A stretch of 64,000 bases of DNA from Rhodospirillaceae bacterium (lineage in GTDB: Bacteria; Pseudomonadota; Alphaproteobacteria; Rhodospirillales; UBA2165), in contig JABHAA010000101.1 in assembly GCA_018674495.1 (NCBI GenBank), positions 1 to 64,000 of the forward strand, written 5' to 3'. The position numbers and the translations under genes were made by a program. The notes under the pieces were generated by a model. That model did no database searches, was not told where the DNA came from, and saw only the letters and a list, made by a program, of their open reading frames with translations. Within the stretch, counting starts at the first letter, position 1. Each line of letters begins with the position of its first letter. Positions 16,944 to 24,972 of the stretch are shown piece by piece.

Positions 16944-17732
16944 ATGGATTTGGGACTGAACGGAAAACGGGCCATCGTCACCGGCGCCAGCCGGGGTATC
17001 GGCAATGCGGTTGCGCTTGCCTTGGCGGGCGAGGGCGCGCGGGTTTGCGTGACCGCGCGCAACGCCGAACTGCTGGACGAAACGGTTGTCGCCGTCAACG
17101 CCGCCGGCGGCGAAGGCATGAGCCTCCCCGCGGATCTGACCGAACTGGATGGCTGCACGTCGGTGGTCGAGGCGTGTGCGGCAAAATGGGGCGGGGTGGA
17201 TATATTGGTCAACGTGGCCGGCGCGGCCAAGGGCGGCGATATCTTGAACCTGGACGCGGAGCTGGTGACCGATGCTTTGTCACTCAAATCCTTCGGCTAT
17301 CTGCGCATGGCGCAGGCGGTGATCCCGCATATGCAGGCGAACAAGTGGGGCCGTATCGTCAATATCGGCGGCGGCGCGGGGGCAAGCCCGGCGCGTGGCA
17401 ATATCCCGACCTCCATCGCCAACGCCATGGTGCTCAACACCACCAGGGCGCTCTCGGACGCGGTGTCGGGGGACGGTATTTTGGTCAACGTCATCAATCC
17501 GGGCCTAACCAATACCCAGCGCGCGCGCGACGTCCAGCAGGCAAACGCCAATAAGGCGGGCGTCAGTGTCGAGGATTTGCTGATAGATCTGGGCTCGAAG
17601 CTGCCTGCCGGGCGCATTGCCGAACCCGAAGAGGTCGCCCGCGTCGCCTGCTTCTTTGCGTCCGATGCCTGCTCCTATGTGTTCGGCTCTTCGGTCTATA
17701 TGGATGGCGGCCAGCGCCGCTCGACACCTTAA
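16944..17732 (+). CDS. SDR-fold protein lacking the catalytic Ser-Tyr-Lys
   Basis: This 262-residue protein has an intact cofactor-binding half (VTGASRGIGNA, ILVNVAGAAKGG) and a normal SDR C-terminus (FGSSVYMDGGQRR). The active site does not match: where SYxxxK residues are expected, the protein reads IGGGAGA (Ser replaced by Gly) and T156-S-I-A-N160 in place of Tyr and Lys. It is thus a divergent SDR, perhaps using other residues or acting as a binding protein. The start follows AGGGGAAA. It is the first of two plus-strand genes, 24 bases before the MetE-like gene. Confidence 0.88.
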   Translation: MDLGLNGKRAIVTGASRGIGNAVALALAGEGARVCVTARNAELLDETVVAVNAAGGEGMSLPADLTELDGCTSVVEACAAKWGGVDILVNVAGAAKGGDILNLDAELVTDALSLKSFGYLRMAQAVIPHMQANKWGRIVNIGGGAGASPARGNIPTSIANAMVLNTTRALSDAVSGDGILVNVINPGLTNTQRARDVQQANANKAGVSVEDLLIDLGSKLPAGRIAEPEEVARVACFFASDACSYVFGSSVYMDGGQRRSTP

Positions 17733-17756
17733 AATCCAAGCGAGGGAGGACCTTAC

Positions 17757-18863
17757 ATGCCCCGCATGACGCAAGATTTGTTGATGGTCGGCAGCATACC
17801 GCTGCCGACGGCTTCCGATGTTTTCACCACCTGTTCGGATATGTTTGGCGAGCATTTGCCGTGCGTGCCGGACGGCGAGGTGGGCCCGCGCCTGGTTTGG
17901 GTGAGCTATCTTTATGAGCGTTTCAAATCCTTGCCCGAAGTGGAGTTTCAGCCGATCCCGCCGGAGATGCGCGGCGATATGGATGTGCGCTACAACCGCG
18001 TCGCCGCCGCCAGAGGCGCCGTCCATGCGGACCGGGCCGACAATCATCTGGTGGTTAGCCAAGGCGTCAAACAGGTACGGCTCAAGGATCTTGGTTATTC
18101 GGCGGCGGCCATAGATTCCTACGCCCAATTCACCAAACTTCGGGACGAAGGCGCCGTTCCGGCGCATATGCGCTTTCAAGTGGCGATCCCGTTCACCCGC
18201 GGCTCCTTCGGCAATTATTTTCGAAATCCGGATGATTACCGGATCATGGAGGAGGCTTACGAAGAGGTCGCCAAGCGCGAACTGGCCGAAATTATCGACG
18301 CCATCCCGGCGAAGGACCTGGCCATCCAATGGGACGTTTGCTCGGAGATTCTCGACGTGGATGGTTATTGGCCCTGGTGGCCGGCGGGCGACAGGGACGA
18401 AAAGATCGCCATGAATAGTGATCTGGCGTGCCGCCTGGATATGGACAAGCTGCCGGGCGATGCCTGGCTTGGCTATCACATTTGTTATGGCACCATGGGC
18501 GGCTGGCCGATGCTGAAGCCCGAAAGCGTCGCCTCGTCGGTGGCGCTGGTCAATGCGTTGGTGGCAAAGACGCCGCGCCAGACCGACTTCGTTCATATCC
18601 CGGCGGGACGCAAGGCGTTCGATGCGGACTATTTCGCGGGCCTTGAAGAATTGGATATTGGCGATGCCAAACTTTATCTCGGCCTGATCCACGATTCAGA
18701 AGACGGGCTTGATGATTTCCGCCGACGCTTAACTGCCGCCAAAGCGCATTGGTCGGATTTCGGTCTGGCGTCGGTCTGCGGATATGGCAGATGCAATCCG
18801 GAAGAGCTGGCCCACGCTCTCTCCGTGCACCGGGATGTGATGGCCGACGTTACCAAAGGCTAA
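17757..18863 (+). CDS. MetE C-terminal-domain-like protein (zinc methyltransferase fold)
   Basis: This 368-residue protein resembles the C-terminal barrel of cobalamin-independent methionine synthase and its stand-alone relatives. Residues matching the zinc-thiol site are LGYHICYGTMGGW (His and Cys, compare HMCY in MetE) and SVCGYGRCNPEELAHALSVH (Cys near the end, compare the CGLKTR segment). PDGEVGPR near residue 40 is typical of the family. It has no MetE N-terminal domain, so it may transfer a methyl or alkyl group to or from another thiol. GGGAGGA precedes the ATG. It converges with the cyclase gene with a four-base overlap. Confidence 0.78.
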   Translation: MPRMTQDLLMVGSIPLPTASDVFTTCSDMFGEHLPCVPDGEVGPRLVWVSYLYERFKSLPEVEFQPIPPEMRGDMDVRYNRVAAARGAVHADRADNHLVVSQGVKQVRLKDLGYSAAAIDSYAQFTKLRDEGAVPAHMRFQVAIPFTRGSFGNYFRNPDDYRIMEEAYEEVAKRELAEIIDAIPAKDLAIQWDVCSEILDVDGYWPWWPAGDRDEKIAMNSDLACRLDMDKLPGDAWLGYHICYGTMGGWPMLKPESVASSVALVNALVAKTPRQTDFVHIPAGRKAFDADYFAGLEELDIGDAKLYLGLIHDSEDGLDDFRRRLTAAKAHWSDFGLASVCGYGRCNPEELAHALSVHRDVMADVTKG

Positions 18864-19612
18864 CCAACCATTGCGAAGACCCGGGCAGGCGAGCCGTCCA
18901 GGCCTTCCAGGCGCAGCGGCACGGCAACCAGTGTGAAATTATCTTCGCCCACGATGGCGCTGATATTGGTCAGCATCTGGATAATAATGGTGTTGTTGCC
19001 GAGCAATGCCCGGTGGTTGGGGCCGGGCGGCTTCGAAGTATCGCGCTCCATGCCGTCCCGCCAGAACGGGATTTCCGGGAAGCAATCGATGGCCACGGCG
19101 CTGACGCCGCGCTCGATCATCAGTTCCGAAATACTGGTATCCAGATAGGTCATATTGTCCCAGAAATCATCGGTGCCCCAGGTCTTCTCGGTCCAGCCCG
19201 TATGCAGAATGGGGATGATGGACGCATCGATCTCGACGCCGGTGGCGAGCACTGCATCGGCGGTCACAGGCCCGCCGGGCTCGGTATCGGTCAGCGGCAC
19301 AATACGCCCCTTTTTGACGATCTTCTCCAGCGGCACCTGATCGATAGTGTCGCCGTTTTCGATGAAATGGGCGGGCGCATCGATATGGGTGCCGATATGG
19401 GTGACGATCTCGACCCGGCTCATCATATGGTGGGTGATATCGGGATCGGGCACGGTTTCTAGGCCGTCCGCGCTGAGCCGCCCAACATGATCTTCCGAAA
19501 GCGCCGTCAAGACCACGCAGCGGGTCGGGTTATCGTCATATTCCCCAATTTTCGGAATGCCGGTCATTTGGCGGTTGATGGGCAGGCTGAGATCGACGAT
19601 ATGCATGGGCAT
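18860..19612 (-). CDS. Cyclase/kynurenine formamidase-family hydrolase
   Basis: This 250-residue protein starts DLSLPI and contains the family metal motif HIGTHIDAPAHF (HxGTHxDxPxHF), followed by the second conserved block ILHTGWTEKTWG. The family covers kynurenine formamidase, isatin hydrolase and related amide or lactone hydrolases. It is in line with the PEP mutase-like gene upstream on the same strand (68 bases). Substrate unknown; a ring-opening hydrolysis of a heterocycle or lactone is plausible. Confidence 0.9.
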   Translation of the reverse strand: MPMHIVDLSLPINRQMTGIPKIGEYDDNPTRCVVLTALSEDHVGRLSADGLETVPDPDITHHMMSRVEIVTHIGTHIDAPAHFIENGDTIDQVPLEKIVKKGRIVPLTDTEPGGPVTADAVLATGVEIDASIIPILHTGWTEKTWGTDDFWDNMTYLDTSISELMIERGVSAVAIDCFPEIPFWRDGMERDTSKPPGPNHRALLGNNTIIIQMLTNISAIVGEDNFTLVAVPLRLEGLDGSPARVFAMVG

Positions 19613-19680
19613 ATTCCTTGCCGTTTTGATTTTGGGTAATCCATCCTAGTCGGCGGGCTCGGCCAAGGAAAGATCGGGCG

Positions 19681-20508
19681 CTACCGGCTTAAAACCGCGT
19701 TCATCGCGCCATGGCTTGCGCTATCGTCCGCGAAACCATAGGTCCCGGAATTTTTCAGTTCGCCGGCCGCCTCTACCAACCTCGCATAGGCGGCGCGTGC
19801 CATGGACGCTCCCAGCGTCACGCGCCGCACGCCGAGCGAAGCCAGCCGGGCCACATCCGGATATCCGGCGCCGGCCATGATATTCAACGGCGCCGCAATC
19901 TCGGCGGCAAGCTGGCCGATTGTCTCCGCATTCGTGGTGCCCGGCACAAATATGCAATCTGCCCCGGCTTGGCGAAACAGGTTTGCGCGGCGGACGGTAT
20001 TGGCGAATACGTCCTTGCCGCTGCCACCGATGAAATATCCGTCGGTGCGGGCATTGATGACCATGGACGGTGCCGCATCGCGCGCCGCCTGGATACGGGC
20101 GACCGCCTGGGATTCTTCGATCAACGGCGCATTGGCATCATAGGTTCGGTCTTCCAGGTTGATACCAACGGCGCCCGCCTGCCATGTCAAAGCCGCGGTT
20201 TCGGCGACGTCTTCCGGCGTATCTCCATAGCCGGCCTCCATATCGGCGGTGAGCGGACAATCGATCGCCGCTGTCATGCGCTCCAGAAAGCCAAGCATAT
20301 CGCCGCGCGGCATTTTCTGGCCGACGGGATAGCCAAAGGTATATCCGATTCCGGCGCTGGTAGTGGCGACCGCGGGAAATCCGGCCTGCTCCAACAGCAT
20401 TGCACTCATCACGTCCCACGCATTGGGCAGCACCAGAATTTCGGGCGCTTCATGAAGTGCGCGAAAAATCTCACATCTTTCTCCGATGGCTCGATCAGGC
20501 TGCGTCAT
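19681..20508 (-). CDS. Isocitrate lyase/PEP mutase-family protein
   Basis: 275 residues from the ATG at 20508, which follows AGGAG at good spacing and is preferred to an upstream in-frame start. The alpha/beta barrel carries family blocks: VLPNAWDVMSA, TTSAGIGYTFGYP, ADMEAGYGDTPEDV (metal-binding acidic residues), GINLEDRTYD and MVINARTDGYF. The KKCGH loop of true isocitrate lyase is absent, so a C-C or P-C lyase, or oxaloacetate-type hydrolase, is more likely. It precedes the cyclase gene. Confidence 0.9.
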   Translation of the reverse strand: MTQPDRAIGERCEIFRALHEAPEILVLPNAWDVMSAMLLEQAGFPAVATTSAGIGYTFGYPVGQKMPRGDMLGFLERMTAAIDCPLTADMEAGYGDTPEDVAETAALTWQAGAVGINLEDRTYDANAPLIEESQAVARIQAARDAAPSMVINARTDGYFIGGSGKDVFANTVRRANLFRQAGADCIFVPGTTNAETIGQLAAEIAAPLNIMAGAGYPDVARLASLGVRRVTLGASMARAAYARLVEAAGELKNSGTYGFADDSASHGAMNAVLSR

Positions 20509-20654
20509 GACGGCTCCTGTTATAGAATCCAGTACAAATTTTCCCCGCATTGTCATGGTAATCCGGCCTTGCCGCAATGGCCGGTACGTTACGCCTTTGA
20601 ATTCAGGCTTTTCGGCGATATTATGGGGCGGAATTCATATCAGGAGATCAGGAC

Positions 20655-21164
20655 ATGGGTGTAACGATTGAAAGTTTTTCCGGCGACTGCCGCGAAGCGT
20701 TAAAGGCCGATCCCGGCAAGGGCGGTGTTGAAAAGGTGCGCCAACTCTTGGAAGAGGCCTTGAAAGACACGGCCTTTGTCGAGACCCATCTAGGCCCGGA
20801 CGCCGACAGCCCGCGCAACATCATCTACGAAGACCCGGAACTGAAGTTCTGCGTCATTGCCCATGTCTATAAGGGCGCCTCTACCGGCAATCCCCACGAT
20901 CACGCCGATGCATGGGCCATTTACGGTCAGGCCGCCGGCGTTACGCGCATGACCGCGTGGCGCAAATTGGCCGGGCCCGACGGCGACAAGCCGGGCCAGG
21001 TGGAAGAAGTGCGCTCCTTCGATCAGGGCCCGGGCGATGCGTCCGCCTGGCATGTGGGCCAGTTGCATTCGCCGGCGCGGGAAGGCGAAACCCGCCTGAT
21101 CCGCATCGAAGGGCGCAACATGGACGGTGTGCAGCGCGACAAGTACGAACGCCCCGCCGCTTAA
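20655..21164 (+). CDS. Cysteine dioxygenase-like cupin
   Basis: This 169-residue protein has a helical N-terminus and a cupin core with NPHDHADAWAIYGQAAG (His-x-His metal pair) and a later His in WHVGQLHSP, the arrangement of thiol dioxygenases such as cysteine or 3-mercaptopropionate dioxygenase. Sequence similarity is judged by eye only. GGAGATCAGG precedes the ATG. It is 12 bases upstream of the four-domain rhodanese gene, suggesting joint action on a thiol or persulfide; the sulfinate or sulfite formed could feed AprBA and Sat encoded further along. Confidence 0.7.
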   Translation: MGVTIESFSGDCREALKADPGKGGVEKVRQLLEEALKDTAFVETHLGPDADSPRNIIYEDPELKFCVIAHVYKGASTGNPHDHADAWAIYGQAAGVTRMTAWRKLAGPDGDKPGQVEEVRSFDQGPGDASAWHVGQLHSPAREGETRLIRIEGRNMDGVQRDKYERPAA

Positions 21165-21176
21165 AAGGATAACCCC

Positions 21177-22778
21177 ATGAATGCTTCAAGCGCGCCCAAT
21201 ATGAGCGCGGAAGATTTACGCGCCCGCATCACCGGCACCTCAGAATTGGCGCTTCTCGATGTGCGCGAAAACGGCATATTCAACACCAATCATATATTGT
21301 GCGCGCGCTCGGTACCGCTAAGCCGCCTCGAAATTCTGATCGATGATCTATTGCCGCGCAAATCGGTGCCCATTGTGGTCTGCGATGCGGGCGGCGGGCT
21401 GGCCGAACAGGCGGCGGAAAGGCTGGCTGGGTTCGGCTATTCCGATATATCGGTGTTGGCGGGTGGTATCGATGGCTGGGAGGATGCCGGCTATGTCTTG
21501 TTCTCAGGCGTTAACGTGCCCTCCAAGGCGTTCGGCGAGTTTGTCGAGCACCGGGAACACACGCCCAACATCTCGGCCGAGGAATTGCACGGTCTGATCG
21601 AGGGTGACGCCGATCTGGTGGTCCTGGACTCGCGCCCTTACGATGAATACCACCGCATGAATATCCCCACCGGCATCGATGCGCCGGGGGCGGAGCTGGT
21701 CTACCGGGTGCACGATATGGCGCCCGATCCGGCGACCCTGGTGGTAGTCAATTGCGCCGGGCGCACGCGCTCCATCATCGGCGCCCAATCGCTGATAAAT
21801 GCCGGCATTCCCAACAAGGTGATGGCGTTGACCAACGGCACCATGGGCTGGGTGCTGGCCGGCTATGAATGCGGCAAGGGTTCCATCGACGTGGCGCCGC
21901 CGCCGGGGGATGCCGGCCTGACCGCCGCCCGCGAAGCCGCTGCCCGGGTAACGAAGCGCTACGGCGTCAATTTCACTACCATGGCAGAAGTGGATGGCTG
22001 GCGGGGAAACGATAGCCGCAGCCTTTATCTTATCGACGTGCGCACCTCCGAAGAATATGAGGCCGGTCACTTGGCGGGCGCCATCCATGCCCCCGGCGGC
22101 CAGCTTGTCCAGGGAACGGACGGATTTGTGGGCGCCTTGAACGCCCGCGTCGTGCTGATCGATGATCAGGTCGTGCGCGCCGTCATGTCGGCCCATTGGC
22201 TGATCCAGATGGGCTGGACCGATGTGCATGTGCTGGATGAATTGGGCAGCGCAGAATTGGTGCAAGGTGCGCACAGCCCGAATGTTTATGGACTGGAAGG
22301 TGCGGGCCCGGACGAAGTGGATGCGGGCGAACTTAAATCCATGCTGGACGGCGGCGGCACCGTCGTGGTCGATCTCGCCGATAGCCGCGCCTACGGCCAG
22401 GGCCATATTCCGGGCGCCTGGTTTGCCGTCCGCTCGCGTCTGGCAACGGGCTTGAAAGCGTTGCCGGAGCACGAAAACTTGGTGCTGACCTCCGAAGGCG
22501 GCGGCGTGCTGGCGAAGCTGGTGGCGGGCGAGGCTGCGGCACTGTCATCGGCGCCAGTGTCGGTTTTGAGCGGCGGCACAGCGGCCTGGACGGCGGCGGG
22601 GTATGAGCTGACCACGGGCCCGGAAAATCTGGCGGACGAAGCCGACGATGTGGCATTGAAGGCCTATGACGGGCCGGGAGACGCTGAGGCCAGGATGCAG
22701 GCCTATATCGATTGGGAGTTGGATCTGCCGCGCCTGATCGAAGAAGACGGCACTTCGGACTTTAGGACCTTCGAATAA
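21177..22778 (+). CDS. Rhodanese protein with four tandem domains
   Basis: 533 residues in four rhodanese repeats (about 10-110, 130-235, 262-365 and 380-485). Domains 1 and 2 keep the active-site Cys (Cys69 in VVCDAGGG; Cys193 in NCAGRTR, a canonical CxGxR loop). In domain 3 the position is Asp (VLIDDQVVRA, about 329-330) and in domain 4 Ser439 (LTSEGGG), so these are probably structural. No signal peptide; cytoplasmic. It should move sulfane sulfur between thiols. AAGGAT precedes the ATG and the gene follows the thiol-dioxygenase-like cupin by 12 bases, one likely operon. Confidence 0.93.
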   Translation: MNASSAPNMSAEDLRARITGTSELALLDVRENGIFNTNHILCARSVPLSRLEILIDDLLPRKSVPIVVCDAGGGLAEQAAERLAGFGYSDISVLAGGIDGWEDAGYVLFSGVNVPSKAFGEFVEHREHTPNISAEELHGLIEGDADLVVLDSRPYDEYHRMNIPTGIDAPGAELVYRVHDMAPDPATLVVVNCAGRTRSIIGAQSLINAGIPNKVMALTNGTMGWVLAGYECGKGSIDVAPPPGDAGLTAAREAAARVTKRYGVNFTTMAEVDGWRGNDSRSLYLIDVRTSEEYEAGHLAGAIHAPGGQLVQGTDGFVGALNARVVLIDDQVVRAVMSAHWLIQMGWTDVHVLDELGSAELVQGAHSPNVYGLEGAGPDEVDAGELKSMLDGGGTVVVDLADSRAYGQGHIPGAWFAVRSRLATGLKALPEHENLVLTSEGGGVLAKLVAGEAAALSSAPVSVLSGGTAAWTAAGYELTTGPENLADEADDVALKAYDGPGDAEARMQAYIDWELDLPRLIEEDGTSDFRTFE

Positions 22779-22887
22779 CAGCGGCGCAGGTCGTGCAAAG
22801 CTGCGGCCACCAAGATGGTCTGGAAAGCGCAGAAACCGGGCGGCTGATACGGTTGAGAGATGGCGATTTTTGCGCTACCCATGGCGC

Positions 22888-23643
22888 ATGATTATCGCTC
22901 AGATTTCCGACAGCCACCTAGACCCCGAAGCGCCAAACGCCGTCGCCCGGCTGCATGCCTTGGAGCGTTGCGTCGCCGATATAAATCGGCTCGATCCGGG
23001 CCCCGATGCGGTTATTCATACCGGCGATATCACCCATAACGGAACGCCGGAAAAATACGATACTGCCTTGCGCGTTCTAGGGCAGCTTCGCGCGCCGCTC
23101 CACGTCGCCGCCGGCAATCGTGACGACCGGGCCTTGATTGCCGCCAACTTCGATACGGGCCGGGACCTAATGCCGGGCACGCCGTTCGTTCAATATAGCA
23201 TCGATAGCTACCCGGTCCGCCTGATCGCCCTCGATACCTTAAGCGAGACCAGCAATTTGGGTGATTTTTGCGATGTCCGGGCGCGCAATCTTAAGCGTTC
23301 CCTGGCCGAAGACGCTTCCAAGCCGACGGCTTTGTTCATGCATCATCCGCCGTTCGAAATTCCGCAATCGAAATTCCGCTTTCAATTCGATGATTGGGAT
23401 GGGGTTGCGCGCATGGCCGAAGCGATGGAGGGACATGGGCAGGTCGTGCGCGTCTTTACAGGTCATGCCCATCGGGATGCTAGCGGCATGATCGCCGGCG
23501 TTCCGGCGCAGAGCGTGCCCAGCGTCGCCATCGATCTGCGGCTTGGTACGTATTCAGGCGCAGCCGAAGCCGCACCCGTTTACTTTATCCATAGATTTGA
23601 CGGTCGTATCATTACCGAAACCCGGATTGCCGATCAGGTTTAG
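22888..23643 (+). CDS. CpdA-like metallophosphodiesterase
   Basis: 251 residues from the in-frame ATG at 22888 (the frame also has a TTG at 22870). The five metallophosphatase blocks are present: ISDSHLD, HTGDITHNG, GNRDD (the usual GNHD with His replaced by Arg), MHHPPF and GHAHRDA. This is the class III cyclic nucleotide phosphodiesterase set, so cAMP or a related phosphodiester is the expected substrate. The GNRD form is common in CpdA relatives. No strong ribosome site is seen. Stand-alone gene, 109 bases after the rhodanese gene. Confidence 0.9.
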   Translation: MIIAQISDSHLDPEAPNAVARLHALERCVADINRLDPGPDAVIHTGDITHNGTPEKYDTALRVLGQLRAPLHVAAGNRDDRALIAANFDTGRDLMPGTPFVQYSIDSYPVRLIALDTLSETSNLGDFCDVRARNLKRSLAEDASKPTALFMHHPPFEIPQSKFRFQFDDWDGVARMAEAMEGHGQVVRVFTGHAHRDASGMIAGVPAQSVPSVAIDLRLGTYSGAAEAAPVYFIHRFDGRIITETRIADQV

Positions 23644-23717
23644 GTCATGACCTGGTCGATGATGTGACCGGCCAGTGCTCGTTTTCCAGCCTCACCAATT
23701 CGGCGGACGACGGCTTG

Positions 23718-23879
23718 TTACGGCCGTTTCGGCGTAGTGTACTCGACCTCTTTCTGCCACGACTCCCAGGTGGTTTCGTACCCAACAAAGCCTTTTTCGC
23801 TAGTCTTTTTTTGGCGGGTGGTCATAAACCTAGACTTGCCTTCTGGAACTTGGGGCTTGGTTTTCGGCTCGTCGCTCAT
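23718..23879 (-). CDS. Small charged protein, unknown
   Basis: A 53-residue, Lys/Glu-rich protein with no membrane segment. Its ATG at 23879 has an unusually good ribosome site, GGAGGT seven bases upstream, the main reason to regard it as real. Residues such as FVGYETTWESWQKEVEY suggest a short amphipathic or aromatic-rich C-terminal half. It lies 81 bases downstream of the SlyD-like gene, past a hairpin, so it probably has its own promoter. I do not recognise a family. Confidence 0.6.
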   Translation of the reverse strand: MSDEPKTKPQVPEGKSRFMTTRQKKTSEKGFVGYETTWESWQKEVEYTTPKRP

Positions 23880-23930
23880 AATTTCTACCTCCGTTAACTT
23901 CATGTGGTGTTGCGCGATTATTTAACTATA

Positions 23931-23950
23931 ACCTCTCGAAGTCGAGAGGT
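23931..23950 (-). terminator. Probable terminator hairpin after SlyD-like gene
   Basis: ACCTCTCGA and TCGAGAGGT pair in an 8-9 bp stem ten bases past the SlyD-like stop. On the minus strand it is followed by TTATAGTTAAATAA, a weak U-rich tail. Confidence 0.5.
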
Positions 23951-23960
23951 CAGGACCATT

Positions 23961-24473
23961 TCATTGAAGCGGTACCGTAAGTGCTTCATCAATATCCGGC
24001 GCTACTCCGATGGGACCACCTGCTTCGATTTCTTCCTCGGTTGCGTCACGAACACCTAGAATTTCCAACTTAAAAATGACATTTCGGCCACTCAGCGGAT
24101 TGTTGCCATCGACGGTCAGTGTCTCGTCATCCATCCTCGTGACGATAAAGCGGCGCTCTTCTCCCTTTTCATTTTCGGTGTGGATGGTGGTGCCGATTTC
24201 TCTATATTCTTCAGGAACGTTTTCGATGTAATCCGTAAACACCAACGCCTCGTCCCTGGGGCCATAGATTTGATCGCAGTCGATCGGCACCTCGATCACG
24301 TCTCCAACGGATTTGCCTTCCAGCTCTTCGGTGACGGCGGGTGCCAGAATATCATTGGCGCCGTGTACATAGCCGATCGGGTATTCGACCTCGATAAGGG
24401 CTTCTCCCGATTTTTGGTCGATCACTTTGTATGTCAGTTCGATGTACTTAGCGTCTTGAATTGTTTCACTCAT
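23961..24473 (-). CDS. FKBP-type SlyD-like peptidyl-prolyl isomerase
   Basis: 170 residues from the ATG at 24473; an upstream extension has no family similarity. The protein shows the split FKBP core with inserted IF domain of SlyD: VEYPIGYVHGANDILAP (GYxHG), LEGKSVGDVIEV, VDGNNPLSGRNVIFKLEI (DxNHPLAG-type block, with Asn for His) and VRDATEEE. The C-terminal tail is short and lacks the His/Cys metal-binding tail of E. coli SlyD. It acts as a folding catalyst and chaperone. It sits 20 bases after the 24494-24844 gene and downstream of the apr operon, so help in Apr folding is possible. Confidence 0.93.
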   Translation of the reverse strand: MSETIQDAKYIELTYKVIDQKSGEALIEVEYPIGYVHGANDILAPAVTEELEGKSVGDVIEVPIDCDQIYGPRDEALVFTDYIENVPEEYREIGTTIHTENEKGEERRFIVTRMDDETLTVDGNNPLSGRNVIFKLEILGVRDATEEEIEAGGPIGVAPDIDEALTVPLQ

Positions 24474-24493
24474 ATCGATCTCGTGCCAAATGC

Positions 24494-24844
24494 TCAGAAG
24501 ATGGAGGCCCCGAATACCTTGACCTCTCCCTCTTCGTAACCGAGGACGAGCCTGCCAAGCCACTCCCCCTCCCTTTTTTTGCTCCGTTGCCGATAAAGTA
24601 CCGATACATGTTTACCGCGGCGGATCGTGCCGATAAACTCGACCGATTCCGACAGGTTTCTTGTTAGCTCGCTATTTGCGAATTGCTTACCCACTTCGAT
24701 TTCGTTCAATCCTCTGAGCAGGCCGTCGGAGAAATATCTGACGAAGTCTCCATATTTGCCGTCATTGGAGGCCTTAATAAGGTGGCTCCATAGCGGATTG
24801 GCTATGGCAAGAATTTCGTCGTCGGTGTTATCAATAATGTTCAT
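24494..24844 (-). CDS. Small uncharacterised protein, SnoaL/NTF2-like by pattern
   Basis: 116 residues from ATG at 24844. The opening helix (DEILAIANPLWSHLIKASND), a second segment YGDFVRYFSDGLL and C-terminal beta strands (HVSVLYRQRSK, EWLGRLVLGYEEGEVKVFG) resemble the cone-shaped NTF2/SnoaL fold, but no diagnostic residue confirms this. It lies between the apr terminators and the SlyD-like gene and is likely co-transcribed with the latter. Confidence 0.6.
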   Translation of the reverse strand: MNIIDNTDDEILAIANPLWSHLIKASNDGKYGDFVRYFSDGLLRGLNEIEVGKQFANSELTRNLSESVEFIGTIRRGKHVSVLYRQRSKKREGEWLGRLVLGYEEGEVKVFGASIF

Positions 24845-24890
24845 CTGCAGTTCTATGTTGCAGGCGGAAATTCGCCGCGTCGGACCTAAC

Positions 24891-24919
24891 AAAAAAGATC
24901 AACACACAACATGCTGATC
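24891..24919 (-). terminator. Intrinsic terminator of the apr operon
   Basis: On the minus strand GATCAGCA and TGTTGATC form an 8-bp stem (one G-U pair) with a 7-base loop, followed directly by TTTTTT. It is about 55 bases after the aprA stop. Confidence 0.8.
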
Positions 24920-24931
24920 CCTTTTGGTAGG

Positions 24932-24964
24932 CCAAACAGGAGCTCGAAGCAAACTCCTGTTTGG
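24932..24964. terminator. Strong hairpin directly after aprA
   Basis: CCAAACAGGAG and CTCCTGTTTGG make a perfect 11-bp stem with an 11-base loop, eight bases past the aprA stop. No U-run follows on the minus strand, so it may protect the 3-prime end of the apr mRNA or act with the second hairpin at 24891-24919. The plus strand has TGTTTT after it. Confidence 0.65.
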
Positions 24965-24972
24965 TGTTTTGG

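Noticed and set aside
20509..20654. CCGGCC/GGCCGG inverted repeat upstream of the cupin gene as regulator site
   Set aside because: Six-base arms in a G+C-rich genome are expected by chance and no regulator gene is adjacent.
23640..23655. AGGTCATGACCT palindrome at the end of the phosphodiesterase gene
   Set aside because: It overlaps the stop region, has no loop or U-run and no positional logic for an operator.
24474..24563. Longer N-terminus of the SlyD-like protein
   Set aside because: The extra 30 residues are basic, unlike the family, and overlap the preceding gene.
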